From: Spodoptera frugiperda
Lineage: Eukaryota > Arthropoda > Insecta > Lepidoptera > Noctuidae
Assembly: GCF_023101765.2 (NCBI RefSeq)
Contig: NC_064228.1
Coordinates: forward strand, 3,402,501 to 3,466,500
Reading direction: 5' to 3'
DNA length: 64,000 bases
In this document: piece after piece, positions 21,348 through 33,600 of the stretch
How the letters are laid out: every line of letters begins with the position of its first letter
Position numbering within the stretch: position 1 is the stretch's first letter
Notes under the pieces: generated by a model
The model's input: the letters and a program-made list of their open reading frames with translations, nothing else
Databases searched by the model: none
What the model was told of the DNA's origin: nothing
Program-made: the position numbers and the translations under genes

Positions 21348-22661
21348 CTATTGACTTGGACTAGCTTCACTTTCAGGCCGGTTTAGGACCGGTTTCTCTG
21401 CTATCACTGGCTTATCTGCCACTTGAGGTTTCTCAGCGAGGGGTGGTTTCTCTGGTATTATTTGTTTCTCCAAAATGGGGGCAGATTCATCATCAACTTC
21501 TTCATCTGTCTGGTTATTTTCAATGTGCGTATTGGACAGTTTATTAGTTATCACATCAGGTTGTTCCTGCTCCATCTCAGAAGGTCCATTCTGTTTCTCT
21601 CCATCATTCATAGAAGGAGAGATGGATCTCTGCATTATGTTGGGATTGTTAGGAGATATTGCTCTGTTGGAGTTGTCTTCACTAGATGCACTCAGCTGTC
21701 TTGGCATTTGTTGACTTGGGTGAGACAGTGTTTGGGGAACATGTGCATTATGTAGGGGTAGTCTAGACTTGTCACTCTTCCTCCATAGGGTCACTTCTTG
21801 TTGTTTAAAGTAGCGGCGATCTTCAGTGTCCATTAACACAAGATTTAGGTAGTACCGCACTGAAAATTTATTGTTTATGTCTCTCATTGTCGGTGTCAGG
21901 TCATAACCAGCTAAAAACACTCTTATAGGAATGCTCTCTCCTCGAACAGGGGCCCCATCCATAATTTCATACTTTGCAACCGTCTCATTCTCTGTGAAAG
22001 TGTTAGGCCCAGAACCTGTTGTTTCTCTTTTAATTATTGATATTTCCATGTGTTTGATTTTGATACGGACAAGGAGGAAATAGATTTTACCAACAATTAC
22101 ATCCTTCAAATGGTATTTTGATTTGTTGTACTCAAATTCTATGTGTAGGCAGTCTTCAATACCTACTTCCATTTTAATGGAGTTTAATACGTCGGGGTAG
22201 CTGCACAGCGTGTGGACAGCGATGTCCACCTCTTTGACGACATCTGTGAGACGGCGGACTATCGTAGCCCTCAAGAAGTACCTCAGTCTGACATTAGCGC
22301 CCGTATACACTTCGTAAGGTTTTTCAACGTTAGCGAACTCGAATGGATACGAGGTATGCTGTAACAGGTCACCGGGGCGTGCCAACTCCTTTACTAACGA
22401 TATAAATTCATGGTGATTACCTCTATCGTAAAATAATTCGATCTGACCTATAAGTTCGACCTTGATACCTTGGTGTTCAAGTTTCGACCCGGGTTTTCTC
22501 AGGGTGACGTTCACTCTACCTGAAACGGTTTCGCCGTCGTAATACAACAATAACTTCTCCTTTTTGCCTTCATCCGTTTTCACTTCGGCAACCTTCCGTT
22601 TGTCAGCATCATCAAATACGATTTCAATATCCGCAGTCTGTCCAAACCCGAAAAAGCTCAT
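21348..22661 (-). CDS. Vps26: Vacuolar protein sorting-associated protein 26 (retromer)
   Basis: An intronless ORF encodes 437 residues from MSFFGFGQTADIEIVF, the conserved start of the family; an in-frame ATG five codons further up (22676) is less likely. Vps26 is the arrestin-like subunit of retromer, which with Vps35 and Vps29 recycles cargo from endosomes. The two beta-sandwich domains (about residues 8-300) are well conserved: LLLYYDGETVSGRVNVTLRK, FYDRGNHHEF, LRYFLRATIVRRL, KIKHMEISIIKRE and PIRVFLAGYDLTPTM. The C-terminal 130 residues are polar and disordered, ending in near-repeats of the form EKP-x-x-A/I-EKP. A long C-terminal extension is also known in fly Vps26. The lack of introns is notable. 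Confidence 0.96.
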   Translation of the reverse strand: MSFFGFGQTADIEIVFDDADKRKVAEVKTDEGKKEKLLLYYDGETVSGRVNVTLRKPGSKLEHQGIKVELIGQIELFYDRGNHHEFISLVKELARPGDLLQHTSYPFEFANVEKPYEVYTGANVRLRYFLRATIVRRLTDVVKEVDIAVHTLCSYPDVLNSIKMEVGIEDCLHIEFEYNKSKYHLKDVIVGKIYFLLVRIKIKHMEISIIKRETTGSGPNTFTENETVAKYEIMDGAPVRGESIPIRVFLAGYDLTPTMRDINNKFSVRYYLNLVLMDTEDRRYFKQQEVTLWRKSDKSRLPLHNAHVPQTLSHPSQQMPRQLSASSEDNSNRAISPNNPNIMQRSISPSMNDGEKQNGPSEMEQEQPDVITNKLSNTHIENNQTDEEVDDESAPILEKQIIPEKPPLAEKPQVADKPVIAEKPVLNRPESEASPSQ

Positions 22662-23348
22662 TTTCGCACTTATCACTTACACAACTTATCGCAAAGTTTT
22701 TACGTGGCTTTACAACAAAAATGTAACGATTTATTTGAGCAAAACATTGAAAAACGGCGATGAAACGCCCGCAAATCTGTGGAGGCGATTGAAAGGTTGA
22801 AGCAAAGATGGCGACTGATTTTATGTCGGCTGTCGGCGAAGAGGTTCATAAATAAAATTATAATTAAAAAACTCACCAACAAGGCATTTTTGGATGGCAC
22901 ACGCGAATTTCTTGCAAGGGTCCTTCGGCATAAATAATTATTTTTGATATTAGAATAGGAAATGTATTTATAAATACTGAATTTCAGTCATGTGTACATA
23001 TGACAAATTTTGATGAGGCAACTCAAAATATCTAAAGGTCCCTTTTCACTACGTTGTACTTTCTTATGTAACGTATTATTGTCTTTATTGTTTTTGTAGA
23101 TTCGGCGGTTAATTTCGTCGTTAATATACTCATTTAAATAAATATAATTAATATCATTTTTTATTTATTTAATAATAAAATAGCCGGTTACGTAATGAGC
23201 AAATTTATTATCTGTAGATCAAAAATGGAAAATAAAAGTGTTACCACCTACGAAAATCCTTTTTAGTTAAATGGCGGATCTCAAAATTCTCTAACAAAAG
23301 CGAGTTGATATTTTCTGTGAATAAAACAACGCAGGTGAATCTATAAGC
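22662..23348. promoter_or_regulatory. Shared upstream region of Vps26 and Tom20, with YY1/Pho-type sites
   Basis: The genes diverge across 687 bases. AAGATGGCG at 22805-22813 is an exact match to the YY1/Pleiohomeotic consensus (CGCCATNTT on the Vps26 strand), 145 bases before the Vps26 start. Near the Tom20 start, AAATGGCGG at about 23269-23277 is a near match. The sites are seen; their use is inferred. Confidence 0.45.
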
Positions 23349-26300
23349 ATGGAGATTACGCGCACTACCTTAGGAATTGCAGTTGGAATAGCTGGTACCT
23401 TATTCCTTGGATATTGTGTGTACTTTGACCAACAACGTCGTAAGGATCCTCTTTTCAAAAAGAAGTTGAGAGAACGTAAGTTAATTTAAATATTCAGTGA
23501 AAACAGCATGTTTTGGTGTACTTATCTACCTATTAGAACTCATGTAGTAGAATAACTTTACTACCAAACACATTTCAGTTTTTTTGTTAACCTAAAAATT
23601 TCACAAGCTATATCGTTACAACATCATGCATCAATCAATTCTCGCTTGAATAACTGTTAGACTTGCCCGCTGCATCACAGACGATAATAAAAACGCAATG
23701 CGTTGTATCTTTGTGTAACTATAAATCATACATAACTACATTGGACCTATAGGTATCTGTAGTATCATAAAATTAGCCGCTTTTGATTAACAGTGCCAAA
23801 CACGCTTTTGCAATGGTCTAGTCTAAAACTATAATAAATATGACGTGCATACAAGTAAGTAAGCATGTACATAACGATACTCCGCCGTGAAATGTGTAGT
23901 TTCTTTGTGAAGGGTAGGTAACTAACCTTATAAGAAACCTTTATGCTGTGATCCCTTTGTCTTGCAAAGACTAGGGATGCTAAGGACTATGGAGACTATA
24001 CATTTTGATGTATTAATTCTAGTAATTGGTGCAGCAAGCATGTTTTATTTCTATTTAAACTCTAATATCAAACAAGCTTTCTAGTCAGAGCTCCCAAAAT
24101 TATGGACTAGTAAGACTATAATAATTTGAACATTATAGTTATCTTATCCTGTGGTGTGCCAGAACATGGTCCATGCAAGACACAGTGTATTTTCTATTGT
24201 GTCTCATACACTCTCAGTCAAGTATATAAGACAACAATAGAAAATACATTGTGTCTCGCATGGATGTGTGTTCCGGCACACAGGGGGTTAACACTCTTCA
24301 GTTTTTTCTTATGGGCAAACTAAGAAAAATAACTAAGTATCCAATATAAAGTACACACTGTGCAAATAAGAATGTTTCTGAAAACAAAGTAAAGAGCAGA
24401 ATATTTATTTAGGTGTTGAATAAAATAAAATAAAGTGTAATAAAATATAGTAACTGCAAACCGTAAAATTATAAAAATTTAATTGTTTCCTGCAGACTCT
24501 TAGCATTGTTTATCTGTGAGAAAAATATGTATTACACTCCTATTTTTATTATATTTATCCTTTTTTTGCGCTCATTAATGAATAATAACTATGTAATAAT
24601 TTTATATTAATTTGTCTGCACAGACTGTACAGACATTATTTTATTAATATTGCATTTAATTGATCGTAAATTAAACTCTGGAGGTGTAAGATCTCATTAT
24701 GCCTTTTTCATTAATTTGAAATCTTTTTATCTTTCACTGCTTTTACTATTTTAACATTACTTTGATAGTTTGAATGAAATAAATAAAAATCTCCCACCTA
24801 TCACAATTTTATGCAAAAGTTAATAAGTAAGTTTAGATTCTCGATTCAGAGCATGCTCAAAATGGCATCAAAAGAATGACTAATGGATGTTTTGCAGAAT
24901 AGCAAAAACATCTGTATTTTGGTTAGCAGTTAACTGTACAAGCAGAATTTTTGCCACAGAAATTGTCTAGGTATCAGTTGTGCCATTTATTCCACAGACC
25001 TGTAAAAAATGGCATAATGTGACAAGTTTCTTATGAATCTAGGTATTGTAGTTGTGATAAGCAAATAGATCTGTTGAAAAATGAGTTTAAAAATAATGTT
25101 TTCTTAAGATTTTATTTTATAAGTATGTACTTATAGTGCACTCAATCAATATTAAGAATTATGTAAATCAATAACTAATCTTGTTATTACATGATGTAAT
25201 AATAATTCATATTTCTCATACTCTATCAGCAATATAAATATGATATTGATAATCTCAAATCTGTGTATGATAATTGATAAGGAATATAGGCAAACATAAT
25301 ATAGGGCACCCTCCACCTAGGTACAGTGATGATTGCAATAAATTTTGTTATACTCTATTCCATATTGTTTACTTTATAGGTAGACAGAAGGCCCAACAGA
25401 ATGCATCCCAATCGCGCACAATGGGCGGTCCTCTGCCGGACATGAGCGACCATGAGGCTATGCAAAGGTTCTTCCTGCAACAGGTAATATTACATACAAA
25501 TCTTTTTTTCTGAACTACTCTTGACCTAAATTGTACTATTATGAAATGTGTTTCTCCCAATATTAATATGGTTCGTAAAATAATTACAGATTCAGCTTGG
25601 TGAGGAGTTGCTGGCGGCCGGCGACCTGGAGGCTGGTGTAGAGCACCTCGGCCAGGCTGTCGCCGTCTGCGGACAGACGCAGCAGCTCCTTGGTGTAAGT
25701 CTACTCTACTCTTATAGCTACTGAACATTGACGGGTCCTTTTACACATTTTGTATGGAGCTTATGTCAAAATTCTACCTCTGGTAGGCAAATCTACCGAT
25801 CGGTAGGTTATTTTAATGCGCCGTTAACAAATAGTTGATGTCATTGAGCCCCCAAGTGAAACGATTACTGCTCCATATTTCTAGCTTTCCATACCAATTT
25901 TGGGCAATTTTATAATCATAATATGCCTGTTTATCCGTATTTTTCAATATTGGTCAGGGGCAGGGGCCATAGTCCCCATAGTTAACCGGTTAACTATTCC
26001 ACAGCCACCCACACCCATATCCCTATCATTTCCTTTTACCATATCTCACAATAGTCCTGCATCAACCGGGGATTGTCCTTTGGTGTACTTCCATAGTGCA
26101 TACAGGGATAATCGCCGGCTGATGTCCCATTACATTTAGATTAAAATTGTTCAACGGGCCTCTGCGAGTTGGCTTCGGCCCCTCGTACGCCTTCCAAAGG
26201 TCCGGGACCCTGTGGTCCCGTGATTATGTAAGGAACAAATATAATAATAAAACAGTAATATTTCATACGATTCGTTTTATGATCTGACTTGATTTGTTTG

Positions 26301-26576
26301 AATGTTTACGTGCCTGTGTTGCTCTCGTGTAGCACGCGCATTACGATGCTCTTTCTATAATATACACAAGTGCAGGCTTTCTAGTTTTACTGAAAATCGT
26401 AGGTGTTAAAAATATATCCATTGAAAATATTGTCTTGTGGTTTCCAGGTGTTGCAACAGACGATGCCCGCCCCGATCTTCCACCTGCTGCTGAAGAAGCT
26501 GCCGGAGGTGTCGGAGCGGCTCCGCGCCTCCATGAAGGCCAGCGGCAAGATGCTCCAGGAGGAAGACGTCGAATAA
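23349..26576 (+). CDS. Tom20: Mitochondrial import receptor subunit Tom20
   Basis: Four exons (23349-23475, 25380-25483, 25590-25694, 26448-26576) join in phase into 154 residues. An N-terminal membrane anchor (about residues 7-26, LGIAVGIAGTLFLGYCVYFD) is followed by a basic linker (QQRRKDPLFKKKLRERRQKA) and the receptor domain: EAMQRFFLQQIQLGEELLAA, GVEHLGQAVAVCGQTQQLL, VLQQTMPAPIFHLLLKKLP, ending EEDVE. Tom20 sits in the outer membrane and binds amphipathic presequences. The order of the TPR-like segment and the acidic end match metazoan Tom20, and length is usual. Intron 1 carries a MITE and intron 3 a dispersed repeat. Diverges from Vps26. Confidence 0.96.
24154..24282. mobile_element. 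Palindromic MITE, family I
   Basis: GTGTGCCAGAACATGG on the left pairs with CATGGATGTGTGTTCCGGCACAC on the right; inside, GACACAGTGTATTTTCTATTG pairs with CAATAGAAAATACATTGTGTC with one mismatch. Lies in Tom20 intron 1. Confidence 0.85.
25949..26230 (+). repeat. Interspersed repeat family M, copy 1
   Basis: Shares ATTGGTCAGGGGCAGGGGCC, AACGGGCCTCTGCGAGTTGG and CCTTCCAAAGGTC with 31433-31680 over nearly its whole length. Tom20 intron 3. Class unknown; no terminal repeats seen. Confidence 0.8.
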
Positions 26577-27268
26577 ACATAACACTCTCAGAGAGGAGAT
26601 ATATTTTCTGAATATATTTTCTACATCTCGCTAATCATGGAAACTTTCATCTTTGATCGACAACACTACATTGACGCAAGGCTCCTGACTTCCATTTAAT
26701 GATTAATTTAATATTTATTTTAGGTACCCTAACGAAATATCCTATGCAAGTAATTCGTATGTTAAGAAATTTAAAGTAAGAAGTTGATTAATTAATGTTA
26801 ACTAAACGCCTTGCGTCAATGTAGCTAATAGAGTAATGTAACAATGCGACATTTCACCATTCGTTAGCAATCGGGCGCGAGTCTTGCCAGGCTGGGGTCC
26901 GTCGATCAGTGAACTGCTGCGGCGTACGCCGCGCTCCTTGTAGTTGAGAGACCTACAGTAGTCTACAGTTAAGTTAATTATAAAGCAACCCATCAAAGAA
27001 ACTATTATTGTAATTATTTCATCTTAGAATAAAATTTCTTTCGACTTTCAAAGCCTTAAATTTTCCAAGTACGTGCATTGGGCTGTGATACATATGTGCT
27101 TGAAAATCGATCCGCCATTGATACGTCTGTTAACTTGGCAAACGGGAGTAGTGTGGAGTAAAGCAAGTTCAATAATAATGTAGGTATTTGTTAGTGTTAT
27201 TTAGGTTTTGTTTTGTGTTCACAACTGGTTAAGGATGCTTGTGAGTTTTGATTGAGATTTTATTGTGA

Positions 27269-27274
27269 AATAAA
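27269..27274 (+). terminator. Poly(A) signal of Tom20
   Basis: AATAAA about 690 bases after the stop, followed by a T-rich stretch. A nearer AATAAA at 27030 may be used as well. Confidence 0.5.
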
Positions 27275-27551
27275 AGTATTGTACAAATATACCTGTTTTA
27301 TTTTAAACCTACGCATTGACTTCTAACATTGTGTTGAACATTATCTCATTGGTTTGTTTCCAAAGATATTAATGTAGCATCTACATTGTTGCTCCCACAT
27401 TGCCGTTAGAAAATGTTTGTCAACATATTCTATCATAAAAACATTTGCATGTCTGCTAACAAATGTTTACTAAACATTGTCTAAAATTCCAACGTCACTA
27501 TTTGAATTTGTATCACACAATACCGCTTAGGCAACTGTTTACATACTTTCT

Positions 27552-28066
27552 TAGGCCTCTTGTCCACGTCACGGTTTTTCAACCGTACGTAAAACGGGGT
27601 GAATAGGAATCGAGTGGTGAATAGGGACAGAAGAGGGGTGAATAGGTATAGGGGAATTCTTCATAGTATCTATGCACCCCTCTTTTGTCCCTATTCACCT
27701 CTTGATTCCTATTCGGCGGCCCGTTTTACGGTATGGTGTATTAACCATACAGTTGAAAAAACGTGAGAGCTTGTACATGACACGGCGAAACCACAATTTT
27801 ATAACAAAATCGGGAATCAGCGTATGTAATGAATCCGTGCATAGTTCCGGCGCTGTCGACACAGTCCCTTAGACTGCTATACAACACTGTCGAAAACCAC
27901 GCTGGCAGATACGGCGCACACGCGGCGGTGGCGCCGTGCCGTGTCGCCGCCGTGCACGTTTACCCGCTTCCATAGTGATCCATACAACACAGACGACCGT
28001 GCTCCCTACACACGGCGTATTAATTGTAGATTTTTACGGCGAAAAACCGTGTGTACAAGAGGCCTA
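27552..28066. mobile_element. Long palindromic element, family J
   Basis: Outer inverted repeats TAGGCCTCTTGT and ACAAGAGGCCTA, extended by CACGGTTTTTC / GAAAAACCGTG. An inner palindrome at about 27589-27735 pairs GAATAGGAATC with GATTCCTATTC, and GAATAGGGACA with TGTCCCTATTC. No transposase seen, so non-autonomous. Confidence 0.8.
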
Positions 28067-28330
28067 ACTCCATCCCACAACCACACAATAATTAAAACAA
28101 CAGCTCCCAAATCATTCACCAGTTTATTGAAATAAAATTAACATAAACAACAATTTAGAGAATCGGTAACATCTTACAGTCAACACGACCGGTATAATTT
28201 GTATATTCATAAGAATAACATATTGTATTAACACTCAAATGTAGTCGGAAGGAATATAACGTTTTGTATACAATACACTCTTATATTTTATTCGTTGTAA
28301 ATCTGATATATATTATTACACATACATACA

Positions 28331-28490
28331 TAACGTCACGCCTTTTGTCCCAGAAGGGGTAGGCACATTACAGCACGTAATGCCACTATACAATGTGTAC
28401 ACAATTTTTACCATTTGTATTGTAAGTCCCGTCGTGTAATAGGGGGTGAGCTTATTGCCATATACTAGGTACAATTCCAGACTCTGTGCT
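28331..28490 (+). repeat. Interspersed repeat family B, copy 3
   Basis: TAACGTCACGCCTTTTGTCC at the start and TACAATTCCAGACTCTG at the end match the other family members. Confidence 0.85.
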
Positions 28491-28779
28491 ACCACTGAGA
28501 AATTTTCTAGACTAGACTATTGATAAGAGGGCGGGAGGGGTTTTAAATTTCGTGATTAACTGTGATTTAACAGTTAGATTATAATTAATCTGTTAAAATA
28601 CGTAGTTGGAACTAGTCATTCTCGAAAAACTCGAAAACGTTCTAGATGTAAAGTTATAAAATGTGACGTCACACAAGGGAGGGGGAGGTCTCACAAATGT
28701 GACCAAATGTGAGAAGGGCGGGGGAAGGGGTTAAAAAATCGCGTGACGTAATTTATGGTTGGCCTCTAATTGTGAGCAA

Positions 28780-28870
28780 CCAGAGGAGTTACAAATGCGT
28801 TGCCGGCCTTTTAGGGGTTAGGGACTTGAGGATTGATAAAGGACAGGGTGGGGGGGAATTGTATCTCCGA
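28780..28870 (+). repeat. Interspersed repeat family N fragment
   Basis: CCAGAGGAGTTACAAATGCG and GTTGCCGGCCTTTTAGGGGT match fuller copies at 36930-37130 and 35270-35450 (inverted) and a fragment at 32440-32510. Confidence 0.7.
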
Positions 28871-29101
28871 TTTGAAACAATAAATGGATTAGATACTAAA
28901 CAAAATTGTTCTATTTAATCTAAAATGTCTAACCACCAGTTTCAACCTTATACCCGTAGATTTAAGATTCAAAATTATAAATTGTCAATACCGAGCCTGA
29001 ATTAAATAGTCGTTCATAAAATTCTGTGTATAAGGAGAAAAGCCCAAGGAAATATAACATAAGTCATAAAACAATTTTATTTTAACGAAAACAAATGTGC
29101 A

Positions 29102-29255
29102 GTACCCTTAGTACGAGTTTGCTTTACGTTGAACGAAAACAAAACGAGCGCACGTTTGGCATCATGATTGGCCGGCGCAAATGAACCAACCAATCAGAGT
29201 GCCAAACGCGCTCTCGTTTCAATCTCTTTAATCGTAAAACAAACTCGTACTAAGG
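29102..29255. mobile_element. Palindromic MITE, family A, copy 2
   Basis: CCTTAGTACGAGTTTGCTTT at the left is mirrored by AAACAAACTCGTACTAAGG at the right. The interior pairs TTTGGCATCATGATTGG with CCAATCAGAGTGCCAAA. Confidence 0.88.
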
Positions 29256-29854
29256 CAAGGCAGTAAAGTGAACTATTTCGTAATAACTAGTAACATGATA
29301 AATTAATAAGTACCCATTGAATACATACTATGCAGTATGTTAACTAACAAAGGGAGTTCCTTTAACGTCGTTAATCTATATCATTAATAGAAAAATAAAA
29401 ATATCAGCATAGAAAAATAAGCAACGTTGCCTTCCTTCAACTACGCGTGCACAGAGTGTTTCTTTTACGTATCGATTTAAAATTTTTGGTGAATATTTTA
29501 ATATAAAAAAAAAATTGTTTTGTTTTTGAATGGTAATATTTTTTTAGCATGTATGGATGCTATACTATTGCGGGTTAACAGGAACGCCCTCTGTTAGTTA
29601 ACATACTGTATAACCAATTACTAACACGATTTATTTACTATATTACATTCATACGCTCCACAGACCGTGAAATTTTACAACACCGCCACGGAGTAACGAG
29701 TAAAAGGAGAACTAACATTGTTAATTAATACAGATGGATGTATTTTAGTGACCCTTAACTGAATATTGGCTCGTAAAAAGGTTCATCGTTTGTATCTGGT
29801 GTCTATATAATCGTACAAGGTACACACATATAACACAGCGAAAGTCACGCATGT

Positions 29855-29981
29855 ATTTAAACGAAACGAGAGCGCGTTCGGCGCTCTCATTGGTTGATTC
29901 ATTCGCGCCGGCCAATCAGAGCGCCGAATGCGCTCTCATTTTGTTTTCGTTCAACGTAAAGCAAACTCGTACTAAGGGTAC
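29855..29981. mobile_element. Palindromic MITE, family A, copy 3 (left end truncated)
   Basis: The right end AAAGCAAACTCGTACTAAGG is complete, while the left end starts only at AAACGAAACGAGAGCGC. Inner arms GCGCTCTCATTGGTTG and CAATCAGAGCGC pair. Confidence 0.85.
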
Positions 29982-30023
29982 TGGCTAAACAAAAGAAAAA
30001 AAAATTACAACTTGCGCCCTCCA

Positions 30024-30029
30024 TTTATT
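30024..30029 (-). terminator. Candidate poly(A) signal of HMBS
   Basis: AATAAA on the minus strand 590 bases past the stop, just before the MITE at 29981. A second candidate lies near 28126. Confidence 0.35.
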
Positions 30030-30618
30030 TGCTACTCCGATCAATAAAATATTTGGAACAGGTAATAAACTAAAACAAAAATAGCTGTATAACTCAGTCA
30101 AGTTTATGCCAAACAACGACAAAATATAAAAAAAACAAATCACCTAAAGACCTATACATAAGGACGATCTTGAAGTAATATAATATTGTAACCTTATTAC
30201 TAAGGCGATAGAGATCAAAGTCCCTTAACAGAATTATGGATATCGCACGCAAATGTACTTATGACATAAGTATTACTACGAAAGTCGCCCTTATTGCTAT
30301 AGACTTAAGGTCGTGTTTGATAAACTGCAATTTACAAACAGATTTCACTTTTTACAATAAGATTTATGTACAAATATACATAGTTTATGAATCCGTATAA
30401 AATTGTCCATTGTAGCATACACTAACTAGATTAATTTTAAACAATATTTAATTATTCTCTCATATTAGCAAAAAGCCATTTCTTATGTCACCTACAATTT
30501 GTTCCTAAACACATGTTTGCACAGATAAAAAAGATTTCATAAGGCCACTTGTGTCACTAAAACTTTTATACAACAAGACATGCATGCATACAGCCTTTTC
30601 ACTAGAAAAAGGTTTTAA

Positions 30619-33600
30619 TCATGAATTTTTAGCGGCCGTGGAACTTCTTATGATATCTTGAGTGACTTTCATGACATCTAGAGCACCTTTCTCAATGAGG
30701 GCATTGGCTACATCTTTACCTAGATTATCACATTTAATTATAACGTCTATGGGGATGCTTGTGTTTATAGTTAGGCCGCAGAAAATGCGGTTGTCACACG
30801 CATCATCTTTTTCTTGACTGGCAGATTTACCTACAATACTATCATTGTCTTTAAGTACTTCATTAGGGTTAAGGATTTCGTTTTTCGACTCACCATTGTC
30901 TATTTTCACCTTTTTGCAATCTGATTCTTCCGTGGGACTGAGTTTGTGTTTCTGTGTGCGTCTGATTTGTGTGAATGTTTGTTGGAGGCTGTGGTCGAGT
31001 TTGGTTTTGCCGTCCATACTCCATACTGCTCCAGTTAGGGACAGTCTGAACTGGGAGTCTACTGGCTTGAGGGTCGTGGAGACGCCGACTGGAGCACTGC
31101 AACCTCCACCTGTAATGAGAGGAAGATTTCTTTTTTAAAATAAACGTTCTGGTATGTCGTGGGTGCGTTTACAAACATACAAGTTTAGACATACACATGA
31201 CACGCAGACCCGAAACAACAATTTGTGGATTACTCAAAAAGTTGCTCCGTGAGGGAATCGAACCCGCTGCACACTGCGAGACAGCCGGTTCTTCAGCCAC
31301 CGCGCCAATCGTGCAGTCAAGATTGTATGTTAAGATCCACTTATAATGGTCAAAGAGAAACACATTGATTTCTCTAGGGAATTATAAGTGCCTTTACATT
31401 TTAGCCTTGTCAGAATAAGATCTACGATTAACACAATATTGGTCAGGGGCAGGGGCCATAGTCCCCATAGTTAACCGTCCTCCTGTCATTTCTTTTTACC
31501 ATATCTACAATAGTCCTGCATCAGCCGGGGATTGTCCTTGGGTGCACTTCCGTCGTGCATACAGAGACAATTGCTGATGTCCCATTACATGTAGATTAAA
31601 ATTGTTCAACGGGCCTCTGCGAGTTGGCTTCGGCCCCTCGTACGCCTTCCAAAGGTCTAGGACCCTGTGGTGTCGTGAATGGAAAGAACAGAATAATAAT
31701 ATCTACGTTTGCCCTACCACCCAAATGTAATGTATATTTTACTAGCTACTTCCGCGCGGTTTCACCCGCTCTGCTCGGCTCCTATTGATCATAGCGTGAT
31801 GTTTTATAGCTTATAGCCTTCCTCGATAAATGCACTATCCAACACAAAAATAAATAAAGATTTATTCAATTCGGACCAGTAATTCCGGAAATTAACGCGT
31901 TCAGACAAACAAACAAACTAACTCTTCAACTTTATAATATTAGTAAGTATAGATTTCGTTTCCATACATACCCAAGGTCTTTAGGAAGCTCCTCTCGGCG
32001 AGGATCCTGCAGTAGGTCTCGGGATGGTTGAAGGGCGCCAGCATGTTCAGTACGGTGGTGTTGTCCGCGCGACACTCCACCGCCAATGCACCCTGGCCTA
32101 CTGCGTACTTCATGTCCGCGCACGGCAAGATCTGTAAAGAAAGATGTTAGAAGTGGATAATAGGGATGATGACTGGGTCAAAAATAAATTATTACAACTT
32201 TTCAATACAATAAAATATTCAAAAATAATCACACTCTGGTCTACTTAATTTTCGATTTTTTCTAGCTAAATTTCTAGAAATAAGTCTGCTATTTGACGTC
32301 AAAAACTTATGACGTCATAATAGAGTATTTCATACTATGTTCATAGAAAATATCGTTATTGACGTTTCGAAAAAAGTATTGAATTTGACTAGTAGGAATC
32401 ATGCCTATTTTTTATGGGCTACGCAGACGCCTGCCTCACCTGATGGTAAGCAATCGGCGCTGCACATGGACACCCGTAACGTCAGAGGAGTTACAAGTGC
32501 GTTGCCGAAAAGACTACGTATAAGAAGCGACGTTTTAATGTAGCTGAATCGAAAGATCTGTGCAAACTGCTAGGAAGTGAAATTCTTTGCCGATCTGTGT
32601 TTCCTGATAGGTATAACCTGTGTGTCTTCAAGGCCCGAGGGAATAGTTTGCTTATGGGTAGGCGTACTCCATCGTAGGCCGCATGATGATGCGGCCATGT
32701 GCGCGATCACTTACCATCAGGCGAGATAGCGGTTAAACGTCGACCCATCAAATGTAAAAAGAAGATCTATGCCAGAAACGGGTTCCGGATGTAATTAAGA
32801 TCTTCGGATTCAAAATACTCTGATTTATTTATTTGCATAATATTATTCTTTATCCTTTACTAGCTACTTCCGCGCGGTTTCACCCGCACTGCTCGGTTCC
32901 TATTGATCGTGGCGTGATGATTTATAGCCTATAACCTTCCTCGATAAATGCGCTATCCAACACAAAAAGAATAATTCAAATCAGACCAGTAGTTCCTGAG
33001 ATTAGCGCGTTCAAACAAACAAACAAACAAACTCTTCAGCTTTATAATATTATATAGTATATATAGTATAGATTTAACTAAGGGGGAGGCCTTTGTTCAG
33101 CAGTGGACGTCTCTCGGCTGATGATGATGATGATTCTTTACCCTACCTTAGATATCCGATCCTTCCACCCCATGCGTTGTAAGCCAGCACTGGCCAATAG
33201 CAGCGCGGCGTATTGTCCAGACGTGTCCAGCTTGCGCAGTCGCGTGTTCAGGTTGCCGCGCACGTCCGCGACCGACAACTGCGGGTACGAACCGCGCAGC
33301 TGAGCGGTGCGGCGTAGTGACGATGTACCTGCAATCGTCATAATTATTATAAAGTCAAAGTCAAAACATTTATTCCAATTAACACGTTAAGCGCCATGGG
33401 GGTCACCGGTGACCGACGCGACGTTAGCGGAGGATTTGCCTTCAACAGTTTTCTATTGGCAGTCAAAGACTTAAACCATAAATAGGTACTTGAAATGTCA
33501 ACAAATAAGGAAACATATAATAGTCTGTCAGTCTGTCCGACAGTGAGGCTAGGTACTCGTTCCAAAGTGTAGCTTCGAATGGAGTAGAAGGAAGAAGAAA

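Larger units (their letters stand above)
27275..30023. other. Intergenic between Tom20 and HMBS, repeat-dominated
   Basis: No gene seen. Holds MITE J, a family B repeat, a family N fragment and two family A MITEs; most of the stretch is mobile DNA. Confidence 0.6.

Noticed and set aside
25369..25728. 119-residue minus-strand frame over Tom20 exons
   Set aside because: Antisense shadow of Tom20 exons 2 and 3.
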